In this document: one piece after another, positions 27,941 through 36,181 of the stretch
How the letters are laid out: each line of letters opens with the position of its first letter
How positions within the stretch are numbered: position 1 is the stretch's first letter
DNA from: FEN-1219 sp036563665
GTDB taxonomy: Bacteria > Pseudomonadota > Gammaproteobacteria > Steroidobacterales > Rariloculaceae
Assembly: GCA_036563665.1 (NCBI GenBank)
Contig: DATCLY010000036.1
Location: 124,001 to 188,000, forward strand
Direction of reading: 5' to 3'
DNA length: 64,000 bases
Translations under genes and position numbers: made by a program
The notes under the pieces: generated by a model
What the model was told of the DNA's origin: nothing
The model's database searches: none
The model's input: the letters and a program-made list of their open reading frames with translations, nothing else

Positions 27941-29239
27941 TCAGCGCCGCTTGCGCTTGACGCTCTTCGACTTGCTCTTCGCGGCCGCGCGCGGCGCGGC
28001 CTTCTTCTTGGACGACGCCTTGGCCGCGGCCTTGCCGCCTGCGACGGCCGGCTTCGCCTCGCCGGAGATCGTGAGCAGCGTGAACTTCGGATCGGCGGCG
28101 ATGCACTCGGCCTCGGGCAAGCCGTGCTCGCGCCGCACCATGTTGGTGCCCTGCACGAGCGACACCATCTTGTAGAACGCGTGCCGGCGCGCCATGCCCT
28201 CGCGGCCCATGCCGCAGTCGGAGGAGATCACCAGGCGCTCGAGCGGGATGTACTTCAGCGCCATGCGGATGTGGTCGGCCACTTCCTCGGGGCGCTCCAC
28301 CTGCAGCGAGTGGTGGTCGATCACGCCGATGGCGATCTTCATGTCGGTGATCTCTTTGCCGATGGCTTCGAGATCGATGCCGCCGGAGCTGCAGGACTCG
28401 AACGTGATCACGTCCGCGTCCACCTGGTTCAGGAGCTTGAGCGCCGGCTTGTAGCTCTGCACGTGCGCGAACATGCGCTGCTGCGAGGGGTTGCCCCAGC
28501 ACGTGTGGCACCACACCTCGGTCTTCGCACGCAGGCCGCGCACGGTGTTATTGAACACCTCGAGCATGAACTCGGGGTTGATGACCTTGTCGACGATGCC
28601 GCGGGCCGCGAGCAGGTGGATCTGCGGCTCCTCGAGCTGGATGACCGGGCAGCCGGCGTCCGCGAGCGCGTGCAGCTCCTGGTTGAAGGCGTCGGAGATC
28701 GCCCAGATCCGCTCGCGGATGTCCTTGTAGTAGAAGTCCTGCACCGCGAAGGCCACGAGCTCGGGCGTGACCGTGCCGAACTTGACGGGCTTCGAGGTCA
28801 TGCGCTGCGCGGCCTTCCAGATCTGCGCGTACTGCATCTCGCCGGGGCCCACCGGGCCCACGATGCTCGGCATGAGCCGCGCCTCGATGTAGTCGTGCAG
28901 GATGTGCCCGCGCGGGAAGGTGATGCCGCCACCGCCGATCGGCGCGAGCTTCGGAATGCGGTCGAAGCCCGACATGTGGAACGGCGGATAGCTCGTCCAG
29001 CTCTGGCCGCCGATGTCTTGCGTGAACCGCGCGTCGCCGTCGGTGAGGATGTCGAGGCCGGCGATCGTCTGCTCGCTGATGTAAACCGCCAGCGTGTCCT
29101 CGTACTGCTCGCGGAACCGCGACTCGACCATCGCCGCGAGGAACGAGCGTTGGCCCAGGTTCTCCGTGTACCAGCTCGGGCGCGGCAGGGATCCGGTGAT
29201 CGTCGTAGGAAGCAGGATATTCGCGGTCGCGCGTAGCAT
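27941..29239 (-). CDS. MetE-like cobalamin-independent methyltransferase with Lys/Ala-rich C-terminal tail
   Basis: 432 aa. Residues 1-390 match the C-terminal catalytic half of MetE (UROD/MetE fold): TTITGSLPRPSW, zinc-ligand CHTCWGNP (about 247-254) and SSDCGMGREG (second Cys ligand). Such short enzymes transfer a methyl or similar group to a thiol (homocysteine or coenzyme M), but the donor is unknown. The last ~38 residues are Lys/Ala/Ser-rich (KAAAKASSKKKAAPRAAAKS), like histone-H1/AlgP tails, and are not part of the fold. The ATG at 29239 has AAGGAC upstream. TACAAT on the minus strand (29291-29296) could be its -10 box. Confidence 0.85.
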   Translation of the reverse strand: MLRATANILLPTTITGSLPRPSWYTENLGQRSFLAAMVESRFREQYEDTLAVYISEQTIAGLDILTDGDARFTQDIGGQSWTSYPPFHMSGFDRIPKLAPIGGGGITFPRGHILHDYIEARLMPSIVGPVGPGEMQYAQIWKAAQRMTSKPVKFGTVTPELVAFAVQDFYYKDIRERIWAISDAFNQELHALADAGCPVIQLEEPQIHLLAARGIVDKVINPEFMLEVFNNTVRGLRAKTEVWCHTCWGNPSQQRMFAHVQSYKPALKLLNQVDADVITFESCSSGGIDLEAIGKEITDMKIAIGVIDHHSLQVERPEEVADHIRMALKYIPLERLVISSDCGMGREGMARRHAFYKMVSLVQGTNMVRREHGLPEAECIAADPKFTLLTISGEAKPAVAGGKAAAKASSKKKAAPRAAAKSKSKSVKRKRR

Positions 29240-29360
29240 TCGTTGTTGTCCTTCAGGGAAAGATGAGTGGCGATGAGGCGGCGATACGATATTGTACAAC
29301 CGCGCCCCCTACAACCCCGGATGACAGGCGTTCCGAGCGTTTCGCCCCGCCAACCTCGTC

Positions 29361-30293
29361 ATGTCCATCGAATTCCATCGCCGCATGCTCGCGGACTCCA
29401 TCCGCCACCGGGCCTTCCACGCGGCGCTCGAGCGCGTGATCGAGCCGGGCCGCACTACCGTAGCCGATATTGGTGCCGGCACCGGGATCCTGGCGTTCCT
29501 CGCGCGCCGGCTCGGTGCACGGGAGGTGTGGCTCTACGAGCCGGGCGACGTGCTCGGCCTCGCCGAGGCGGTGGCCGCCCGTAACGGCATCGACGGCCTG
29601 CACTTCGTGCCGCAGCACTCGCTCTCCGTCGAGGAGCCCCCACGGGTCGACGTCGTGGTCGCCGAGGTGCTCGGCAACTTCGCGTACGAGGAAGGCGTGC
29701 TGGAGACGCTGCGGGACGCGCAACGCTTCCTCGCGCCCGGCGGCACGCTGATCCCTGCGGAAATCGCCCAATGGGCGGCGCCGGTGTCCGCGGAGCGCTT
29801 CGAGCGGGATTTGCGGAGCTGGCGCTCGGTGGGCTTCGATCTCGACTTCGCGGACGCGGAGCGCATGAGCCGCAACAACATGTACGTGTTCCCCGTCGAG
29901 CCGGGCGACCTGCTGCCGGTGCCGCCCGCCGAATGGGACCGCGTGCGCTTCGCGGGCGACTTCGAGAGCCGGCGATCCGGCCGGGTCGAGTGGTCGGCGC
30001 CGGACGGCGGCGTCGTCTACGGCTTCGTCCTGTGGTGGGAATGCACGCTCGCGCCGGGCGTGGTGCTCTCGACGAGCCCGTTCGCGCCGCGGACGCATTG
30101 GGATCAGATCTATCTGCCGCTGCTCGAGCCGCTCGACCTGCGTGCGGGCGACGCCGTGGCGCTCGAGATCGAGAGCGAGACGGGCGGCGGCGAAGCCGGC
30201 ATCGCCGTGCGCTGGACCGTGGAGCAGCGCCGTGGGCCGGACCGCCTCGCGCGCCAATCGCTCGATATCGGCGCAGGCTTCCTCGCCTCCTGA
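29361..30293 (+). CDS. PRMT-like class I SAM-dependent methyltransferase
   Basis: 310 aa. The sequence has the protein arginine methyltransferase layout: N-terminal HRRMLADSIRHRAFHAAL, SAM motif I VADIGAGTGIL (34-44), acidic Glu60 after it, a double-E loop with Glu102 and Glu111 (AEVLGNFAYEEG, nine apart as in PRMT1) and a THW loop (245-247) in the C-terminal beta-barrel (WWECTLAPGVVLSTSPFAP, then TYPLL-like strands). These features are rare in bacteria and suggest methylation of arginine or another guanidino/amine group, which is inference. It is divergent from the MetE-like gene. No dimerisation arm is obvious, so activity is uncertain. Confidence 0.85.
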   Translation: MSIEFHRRMLADSIRHRAFHAALERVIEPGRTTVADIGAGTGILAFLARRLGAREVWLYEPGDVLGLAEAVAARNGIDGLHFVPQHSLSVEEPPRVDVVVAEVLGNFAYEEGVLETLRDAQRFLAPGGTLIPAEIAQWAAPVSAERFERDLRSWRSVGFDLDFADAERMSRNNMYVFPVEPGDLLPVPPAEWDRVRFAGDFESRRSGRVEWSAPDGGVVYGFVLWWECTLAPGVVLSTSPFAPRTHWDQIYLPLLEPLDLRAGDAVALEIESETGGGEAGIAVRWTVEQRRGPDRLARQSLDIGAGFLAS

Positions 30294-30350
30294 GCGGGCG
30301 GGCGCGCCGCGCCGAAGCCCGCTCGTCCGACTTCGATCGGCGGGGTGAGC

Positions 30351-30356
30351 TACAAT
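30351..30356 (+). promoter_or_regulatory. Candidate -10 box (TACAAT) for the EboE-like operon
   Basis: TACAAT lies 118 bases upstream of the EboE-like ATG. The nearest -35-like hexamer, TTCGAT at 30332-30337, is only 13 bases away, so the -35 is weak or absent. Confidence 0.4.
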
Positions 30357-30473
30357 GGGTCGAGCCTCGCGCCCGCTACCCCGAACGATCCCGTGCCGGG
30401 CGACGGTTGCGCTCGGCGCGCCGAGCGTGCGTCGTTCGCCGCCCGACGACAAGAGAGCTTTGAGGAGAAATCG

Positions 30474-31667
30474 ATGGATTTAGGCAACGGCCTAGGTCAC
30501 CTGACCTATTCGACGCTCGTGCATCCCGGCGACACGTGGGCCGAGATGTGGGACAGTCTGAACCGCTACGTGCCGCAGGTGAAGGCGCGCGTGGCGCCCC
30601 ACCAGCCGTTCGGCGTGTCGCTGCGCCTGTCGGCGGACTCGGCGGGCACGCTGCACTCGAGCCCCCGCGAGCGGGAGCGGCTCAAGGAGTTCCTGAGCCA
30701 GCACAACATGTACCTGTACACGGTCAACGCGTTCCCGTACGGCCCCTTCAAGAATACGGTCGTGAAGGAGCGCGTGTACGAGCCCGACTGGACCACGGAC
30801 GAGCGCGCCGTCTACACCATGCAGGTGGCCGACATCCTGGCCGAGGTGGCGCCGCCCACGGTGAACCCCTCGATCCAGAGCCCGCCGCTCGCCTTCAAGC
30901 CGAAGGTCAACGACAAGGCGGTGCAGGCGTTCACGCGCCAGGTGCTTCGCACGGTGGCGCATCTCGTGCAGATCGAGCTGCGCACGGGCCGCCGGGTGTG
31001 CCTCGCCCTCGAGCCCGAGCCCTACTGCTTCCTCGAGACCACCGAGGAGGCGCTCGACTACTTCCAGAACCACCTGTACGCCGACAGCGCGGTGCGCTCG
31101 CTCGCGTCGCAGACGGGGTTGTCGCATTCGCAGGCCGAGCAGGCGCTGCGCAACCACCTCGGCATGGTCTATGACATCTGCCACCAGGCCGTGGAGTTCG
31201 AGGACATCGGCGCGTCGCTGCAGGCGCTCGCGAACGCCGGCATCCCGGTGTTCAAGCTCCAGGAAGCGGCGGCGCTGCGCATGCCCGAGGTCACGCAGCG
31301 CACGGTGGATGCGCTGCGGCCGTTCGCGGACACGGTGTACCTCACGCAGACGGTGGAGAAGCGCGACGGCAAGCTCACGCGGTACCTCAACCTCGAGGAC
31401 GCGTTCGCCGCCTGGGAGCGCGATCCGGGCCCGCGCGAGTGGCGCACCCACGTGCACGTGCCCGTGTTCCTCGACGACTTGGGCGAGTTCCGCACCACGC
31501 GCTTCGCCATCGAGGACGCGCTGAAGTTCCACAAGAAGAACAAGCTCTCGCCGCAGCTCGAGATCGAGACGTACACGTGGGACGTGCTGCCGCCGTCGCT
31601 CAAGACCGGCGACATCGTGGACTACGTGCAGCGCGAGCTCGAGTGGGTCAAGAGCCAGCTCGTTTGA
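30474..31667 (+). CDS. eboE: EboE-family TIM-barrel protein (metabolite traffic protein)
   Basis: 397 aa xylose-isomerase-like TIM barrel. It matches EboE closely: GHLTYSTLVHPGDTWAEMW at the start, PFGVSLRLS, NAFPYGPF, YEPDW, YDICHQAVEFED, RTHVHVPVF and a C-terminal LEIETYTWDVLPPSLK. EboE belongs to the six-gene ebo operon, linked in cyanobacteria to export of the scytonemin precursor to the periplasm and present in other phyla; its enzymatic activity is unproven. The other ebo genes (EboA, B, C, D, F) are not in this window. Instead two NAD(P)-dependent oxidoreductases follow directly. The ATG at 30474 has GAGGAG nearby, a strong ribosome site. Confidence 0.85.
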   Translation: MDLGNGLGHLTYSTLVHPGDTWAEMWDSLNRYVPQVKARVAPHQPFGVSLRLSADSAGTLHSSPRERERLKEFLSQHNMYLYTVNAFPYGPFKNTVVKERVYEPDWTTDERAVYTMQVADILAEVAPPTVNPSIQSPPLAFKPKVNDKAVQAFTRQVLRTVAHLVQIELRTGRRVCLALEPEPYCFLETTEEALDYFQNHLYADSAVRSLASQTGLSHSQAEQALRNHLGMVYDICHQAVEFEDIGASLQALANAGIPVFKLQEAAALRMPEVTQRTVDALRPFADTVYLTQTVEKRDGKLTRYLNLEDAFAAWERDPGPREWRTHVHVPVFLDDLGEFRTTRFAIEDALKFHKKNKLSPQLEIETYTWDVLPPSLKTGDIVDYVQRELEWVKSQLV

Positions 31668-31695
31668 GCCGCTTCGAAGGCAGGGAGAATCGACG

Positions 31696-32571
31696 GTGAA
31701 GGTAGGATTCATCGGCCTCGGCCGCATGGGCCAGGCCATGAGCAACCGGCTGCTCGCCGCCGGGCACGACCTCGTGGTCTACAACCGCACGCGCTCGAAG
31801 GCCGAGGCCCTCGAGCAGGCTGGCGCCACGGTGGCGGCCTCGGTGGCCGAGGCGTGCCGCGGCCGGGACGCGGTGATCACGATGGTCGCCGACGACAAGG
31901 CGCTGCAGGAGGTGGTGCAGGGCGGGATCCTGGAGGCGTTGCCGAAGGGCGCCGTGCACGTGGCCATGGGCACGCACGGCGTCACGGTGCTCAAGGAAGT
32001 CGAGTCCATCCACGCCGGCGGCGGCCAGTCGTTCGTCGCGGCGCCGGTGCTCGGTCGCCCCGACGCCGCGGCCGCGGGCCAGATCGTCATCGTGGCGGCG
32101 GGCCCCACGGAGGCCGTGGCGAGCGTGCAGCCGCTCTTCGACGCCATGGGGCGGCGCACCTTCAGCGGCGGCACCAACCCGGCGGGCGCGGCGGCCGTGA
32201 AGCTCGCGAACAACATGGTGCTCGGCTGCGCCATCGAGGCGATGGCCGAGGCGTTCTCGCTCACGCGCAAGTACGGCGTGGACCCGGCGGTGTTCTACGA
32301 GGTCATGACGGACGGCCTGTTCGCCGCGCCCGCCTACAAGGTGTACGGCAACCTCATCGTGAAGCAGGCCTTCGACCAGCCGGGATTCACGACGGCGCTG
32401 GGCCTCAAGGACGCGAACCTCATGATGGCGGCGGGCCTCGCGGCCAGCGTGCCCCTGCCGAGCCTCAACGTGTACCGTGACCGGCTGATCAGCGCGGTGG
32501 CCAACGGCGAGGCGGATCTCGACTGGTCGGTGATCGCGCGCGTGCAGGCGCGCGCGAGCGGTCTCGAATGA
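31696..32571 (+). CDS. 3-hydroxyisobutyrate dehydrogenase-family NAD(P)-dependent oxidoreductase
   Basis: 291 aa beta-hydroxyacid dehydrogenase. It has the Rossmann motif GFIGLGRMGQAM (4-15), substrate-binding region and catalytic-Lys motif AAVKLANNM (about 167-175). Enzymes of this family oxidise 3-hydroxy acids or reduce semialdehydes. In place of the common DAPVSGG motif, it has AAPVLGRPDAA, the form found in the glyoxylate/succinic-semialdehyde reductase-like branch. The GTG at 31696 has AGGGAG upstream. It lies 28 bases after the EboE-like gene and 22 before a Gfo/Idh/MocA gene, so the three are probably one operon. Confidence 0.88.
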   Translation: MKVGFIGLGRMGQAMSNRLLAAGHDLVVYNRTRSKAEALEQAGATVAASVAEACRGRDAVITMVADDKALQEVVQGGILEALPKGAVHVAMGTHGVTVLKEVESIHAGGGQSFVAAPVLGRPDAAAAGQIVIVAAGPTEAVASVQPLFDAMGRRTFSGGTNPAGAAAVKLANNMVLGCAIEAMAEAFSLTRKYGVDPAVFYEVMTDGLFAAPAYKVYGNLIVKQAFDQPGFTTALGLKDANLMMAAGLAASVPLPSLNVYRDRLISAVANGEADLDWSVIARVQARASGLE

Positions 32572-32593
32572 CTTTGCGGCGGAGGAAGAGCAA

Positions 32594-33622
32594 GTGATCA
32601 ACGCAGGAATCGTTGGACTCGGTTGGTGGGGTAAGACGCTCGTCGAGGCCATCTCGGGCCAGAGCGACGTGATGCGGTTCGTCGCGGGCACGTCGCGCAC
32701 CGTGACGGACGAGCTGCGCAACTTCGCGGACCACCACGACTTGAAGCTCGTGTCGAGCTTCGACGAGATGATCGCGGATCCATCGATCGACGCCGTGGTG
32801 CTCGCCACGCCGCATTCGCTACACGTGCCGCAGATCATCGCGGCCGCCAGCCAGGGCAAGCACGTGTTCTGCGAGAAGCCGCTCGCGCTCACGAAGGCCG
32901 AGGCGGAGGAGGCCGTGGCGGCCGTGCGCAAGGCCGGCGTCACACTGGGCCTCGGCTACAACCGCCGCTGGCACCCGGAGATGGTGCGGCTGCGCGAGCA
33001 GATCGAGGCCGGCGAGCTCGGCGTGATCCTGCACGTGGAGTCCACGATGACGTTCCCGAACGCGCTGCTGCTCAAGCCCGAGGCGTGGCGCGCGAACAAG
33101 AAGGAGACGCCGTGCGGCGGCCTCACGCCGATGGGCGTGCACGCCGTGGACGGCATGATCGACCTTTGCGGATTCATCGACGAGGTGTACTGCCAGAGTT
33201 TCCGCCGCGTGGTCGCGATCGACGCGGACGACACCACGTCCGTGCTGTTCCGCATGAAGGAGGGCATGTCGGGCTACCTCGGCACGATGACGGCCACCGG
33301 CGGCGGCTTCAGCTTCCAGGTGTATGGCTCCAAGGGCTACGTGCGGCTCGAGGGCATGACTCACGTGGCGGGCGCGCCCTCCGAGGAGCGACGCACCCGG
33401 CTCTTCGGCAACGTGATCTTCAAGCCCACGCAGGGGCCCGCGAAGACCTGGGAGGCGGAGCGCTGCGACGTGACCAAGGCCGCCCTCGAGTCGTTCGCGA
33501 AGGCGGCGTCCGGCGGTCCCGCATTCCCGATCCCGCTGGAGGAGATGGTGCACGGCGCGGCCGTCACGGAGGCCATCGTGCGCTCCGCGGAGACGCACAA
33601 GCCGGAGAAGGTGCCCGCCTGA
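32594..33622 (+). CDS. Gfo/Idh/MocA-family oxidoreductase
   Basis: 342 aa NAD(P)-dependent oxidoreductase of the glucose-fructose oxidoreductase/inositol dehydrogenase family. The Rossmann motif GIVGLGWWGKTL (5-16), the diagnostic CEKPLALT (about 93-100) and YNRRWHPEM (about 121) are present, then the C-terminal alpha/beta domain with GLTPMGVHAVD. The substrate is likely a sugar, cyclitol or related polyol. The GTG at 32594 follows GGAGGAAG, an excellent ribosome site. It is third in the EboE-like operon and is followed by a REP pair. Confidence 0.9.
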   Translation: MINAGIVGLGWWGKTLVEAISGQSDVMRFVAGTSRTVTDELRNFADHHDLKLVSSFDEMIADPSIDAVVLATPHSLHVPQIIAAASQGKHVFCEKPLALTKAEAEEAVAAVRKAGVTLGLGYNRRWHPEMVRLREQIEAGELGVILHVESTMTFPNALLLKPEAWRANKKETPCGGLTPMGVHAVDGMIDLCGFIDEVYCQSFRRVVAIDADDTTSVLFRMKEGMSGYLGTMTATGGGFSFQVYGSKGYVRLEGMTHVAGAPSEERRTRLFGNVIFKPTQGPAKTWEAERCDVTKAALESFAKAASGGPAFPIPLEEMVHGAAVTEAIVRSAETHKPEKVPA

Positions 33623-33647
33623 GGCGCCTTCGCGCTTCCGCTTCCCG

Positions 33648-33720
33648 ATGGGAGCGGCTTTCCAGCCGCGATCTTCGGCGCCGTCCGGCGAAGAATCGCG
33701 CCTGGAAAGGCGCTCCCACC
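33648..33720. repeat. REP inverted pair (REPIN) with compensatory stem change
   Basis: Left unit 33649-33675 carries a GCGGC/GCCGC stem; the right, inverted unit 33691-33720 carries GCGCC/GGCGC. Both arms of the stem changed together, which preserves pairing. A further degenerate unit (GCGGCTTTTCGAGCCGCGA) is seen at about 33745-33763. Confidence 0.88.
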
Positions 33721-33776
33721 CGGCCCTCGAGCGACGCCTGAAGCGCGGCTTTTCGAGCCGCGACTGCCGCGCGCGC

Positions 33777-33782
33777 TACAAT
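33777..33782 (+). promoter_or_regulatory. Candidate -10 box (TACAAT) for the secreted MBL-fold gene
   Basis: TACAAT lies 32 bases upstream of the ATG at 33814, just after REP-derived sequence. No clear -35 is visible. Confidence 0.4.
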
Positions 33783-33813
33783 CGCGCCAACGGTCCCGAG
33801 AAGGAGAACAACA

Positions 33814-34740
33814 ATGACCCTCGCGCGCGTCGCGGTGGCCTGCCTCGCGCTGGCGGCTGCCGCTCCCGGCTTCGCGCAGCTCCCCGACCTCGAAGAGGCG
33901 CTGCGCACCACTCAGATCCGCGAGCAGAAGATCGCCGATGGCTTCTACGTTCTGTTCGGCGTGGGGGGCAACATCGTTGTGTCGATCGGCGAGCAAGGCG
34001 TGCTGATCGTCGACGACCAGTTCCCGGAAATGGTGCCGCGGTTCCAGGCCAAGATCCGCGAGCTCGGCGGCGGCGACGTGGACTTCGCCATCAACACGCA
34101 CTGGCACTTCGACCACGCGGACGGCAACCAGACGCTCGGTCCCGCGGGCACGTGGCTCGTGTCGCACGCCGTCTCGCGCGACATGATGACGCGGGACAAC
34201 CGCATCAACCTCGTGAGTCAGGTGCGCGAGCAGCCCGCCTACCCGGCGAGCGCGCTGCCCGTCATCACGTTCACGGAGAGCATGCAGTTCGTGTTCAACG
34301 GGGAGCGCATCGATCTGCTGCACGTGGGTCCGGCGCACACCGCCGGTGACACGGCCGTGATCTTCCGTGACCGCAACGCAGTGCACCTCGGCGACGTGTT
34401 CAACAACGCGGGCTATCCGTTCATCGACGCGGACAACGGCGGCAGCCTCACGGGCATCATCGAGTTCTGCACGCGCGTGCTCGCGGAGCTGCGCCCGGGC
34501 GCCACGGTGATCCCGGGCCACGGCCCGGTCGCGAAGTACGAGGACCTGCGCGACTACATCGAGATGCTCACGACGATCCGCGACCGCATCAGCTCGCTGA
34601 TCGAGAGCGGCGCGAGCCTCGAGCAGGTCGTCGCGGCGCAGCCGACGAAGGAGTGGGATGCGGCGAAGGGCGATCCCGCGAGCTTCCTGAATCGCGCCTA
34701 CACGAGCCTCGTCCGCGAGCGCCCCGCCGCGCGCAACTAG
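33814..34740 (+). CDS. Exported metallo-beta-lactamase-fold hydrolase
   Basis: 308 aa with signal peptide (MTLARVAVACLALAAAAPGFAQ) and MBL fold. The zinc motif THWHFDHADG (about 93-102), the third-ligand histidine in HTAGDT (about 174), Asp in LGDVFNN and His in GHGPVAKYED are all present, so two zinc ions are likely bound. It resembles the SoxH/quinoprotein-relay-associated group of periplasmic MBL proteins rather than true beta-lactamases. GAGAAGGAG precedes the ATG at 33814. It is upstream of the SoxC/SoxD-like pair, and a functional association is possible but not shown. Confidence 0.88.
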   Translation: MTLARVAVACLALAAAAPGFAQLPDLEEALRTTQIREQKIADGFYVLFGVGGNIVVSIGEQGVLIVDDQFPEMVPRFQAKIRELGGGDVDFAINTHWHFDHADGNQTLGPAGTWLVSHAVSRDMMTRDNRINLVSQVREQPAYPASALPVITFTESMQFVFNGERIDLLHVGPAHTAGDTAVIFRDRNAVHLGDVFNNAGYPFIDADNGGSLTGIIEFCTRVLAELRPGATVIPGHGPVAKYEDLRDYIEMLTTIRDRISSLIESGASLEQVVAAQPTKEWDAAKGDPASFLNRAYTSLVRERPAARN

Positions 34741-34894
34741 CACGGCGATCGCGGGCGCATCGCAGCCCGCGCTGATGATCGCGGCTTCGTTGGACGAAGA
34801 GCGGGCTTGTCAGGCTTCCCTGTCCGCGAGTACGGTGACGACAAACGAACCGTCGGCCGCGCTCGCGGCCGGCGAACCAGGGGGAGAGCTCACG

Positions 34895-36181
34895 ATGACG
34901 ACCCATGACCCCGGCGAGGCGCTCGAGCCCGTCGCCGGCAACGGCCTGCTGCATCGCCGGCTGTTCCTGACCGGCGGCGCCGCCACGCTCGGCGCAGCGG
35001 GCCTTACGCTCCTGACGGCGCGTCACGCCCGCGCGGCCGTGCCGCCCGAAGTGCCCCAGTGGATGAAGGCGCCCGGCGCGCCCTTGAGCGCCTACGGCGC
35101 GCGCTCGCCGTACGAGGCGCACGTCGAGCGCATGGTGGGCTCGCAGCCCGGCACGACGGGCAGCGGCGGCTCGCGCACGCCCATCGAGCACCTGGAAGGG
35201 ATCATCACGCCGAGCGCGCTGCACTTCGAGCGCCATCACTCCGGCGTGCCCGAGATCGATCCGGCGCAGCACCGGCTGCTGATCCACGGCCTCGTGGAGC
35301 GGCCGCTGATCTTCGACATGGAGGCGCTCTGCCGCTACCCGCTCGTCTCGCGCATCCAGTTCCTCGAGTGCTCGGGCAACAGCGCGGGGAACAACGCGCC
35401 CGAGCCGGCGATGGTGTCGGCGGGTGCCATCCACGGCCTTATCTCCTGCAGCGAGTGGACGGGCGTGCCGCTCGCCATCCTGCTCGAGGAAGCGGGGCTG
35501 CGCCCCGAGGCGCGCTGGCTCGTGGCCGAAGGCGCGGACGCGGCCGCCATGAGCCGCAGCGTGCCGCTCGAGAAGGCGATGGACGACGCGATCCTCGCCA
35601 TCTACCAGAACGGCGAGAAGCTCCGGCCGGAGCAGGGCTATCCGCTCAGGCTCTTCCTGCCGGGCTGGGAAGGCAACATGAGCGTGAAGTGGCTGCGCCG
35701 CATCAAGGTGACGTCGCAGCCGGCAATGACGAAGGACGAGACCTCGAAGTACTCGGACTTGCTGCCCGACGGCAAGGCGCTGCAGTTCACGTTCCCCATG
35801 GCCGTCAAATCCGTCATCACGTCGCCATCCGGCGGCATGCTGATGCAGGGGCCCGGGCTCTATCAGATCTCCGGGCTCGCGTGGTCCGGCGCGGGACGCG
35901 TGCGGCGCGTGGAGGTGTCCGCCGACGGCGGGCGCACCTGGGCCGAGGCCGCGCTATCCGATCCCGTGCTGCCGAAGGCGCTCACGCGCTTCCGCATGGC
36001 GTGGCGCTGGGACGGCGGGCCGGCCGTGCTGCAGAGCCGGGCCGTGGACGAGACGGGCGCCGTGCAGCCGACGCGCGCCGCGCTGCTGGCCGAGCGGGGC
36101 GCGCAGTATCGCTATCACTATCACGCGATCCAGAGCTGGCGCGTGACCGAGAGCGGCGACGTGGTGAACACCTATGCGTAG
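34895..36181 (+). CDS. soxC: SoxC-type sulfite dehydrogenase, molybdopterin subunit
   Basis: 428 aa molybdoenzyme of the sulfite-oxidase fold. It has a Tat-type signal (HRRLFLTGGAATLGAAG), the Mo-cofactor Cys in FLECSGNSAGNNAPEP (about 156-171) and SoxC-typical LPGWEGNMSVKWLRRIKV, DETSKYSDLLPDG and KSVITSPSGG. In the Sox pathway SoxC with cytochrome SoxD oxidises carrier-bound sulfane sulfur in the periplasm. The ATG at 34895 with GGGGGAG upstream is preferred over an upstream start. Its 3' end overlaps the cytochrome gene by eight bases. SoxAXYZB genes are not present nearby, so it may serve another sulfur or sulfoxide reaction. Confidence 0.88.
   Translation: MTTHDPGEALEPVAGNGLLHRRLFLTGGAATLGAAGLTLLTARHARAAVPPEVPQWMKAPGAPLSAYGARSPYEAHVERMVGSQPGTTGSGGSRTPIEHLEGIITPSALHFERHHSGVPEIDPAQHRLLIHGLVERPLIFDMEALCRYPLVSRIQFLECSGNSAGNNAPEPAMVSAGAIHGLISCSEWTGVPLAILLEEAGLRPEARWLVAEGADAAAMSRSVPLEKAMDDAILAIYQNGEKLRPEQGYPLRLFLPGWEGNMSVKWLRRIKVTSQPAMTKDETSKYSDLLPDGKALQFTFPMAVKSVITSPSGGMLMQGPGLYQISGLAWSGAGRVRRVEVSADGGRTWAEAALSDPVLPKALTRFRMAWRWDGGPAVLQSRAVDETGAVQPTRAALLAERGAQYRYHYHAIQSWRVTESGDVVNTYA

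Noticed and set aside
34751..34770. GCGGGC/GCCCGC hairpin after the secreted MBL-fold gene as a terminator
   Set aside because: Six-bp stem with an 8-base loop and no T-tract; such matches are frequent by chance at this GC content.
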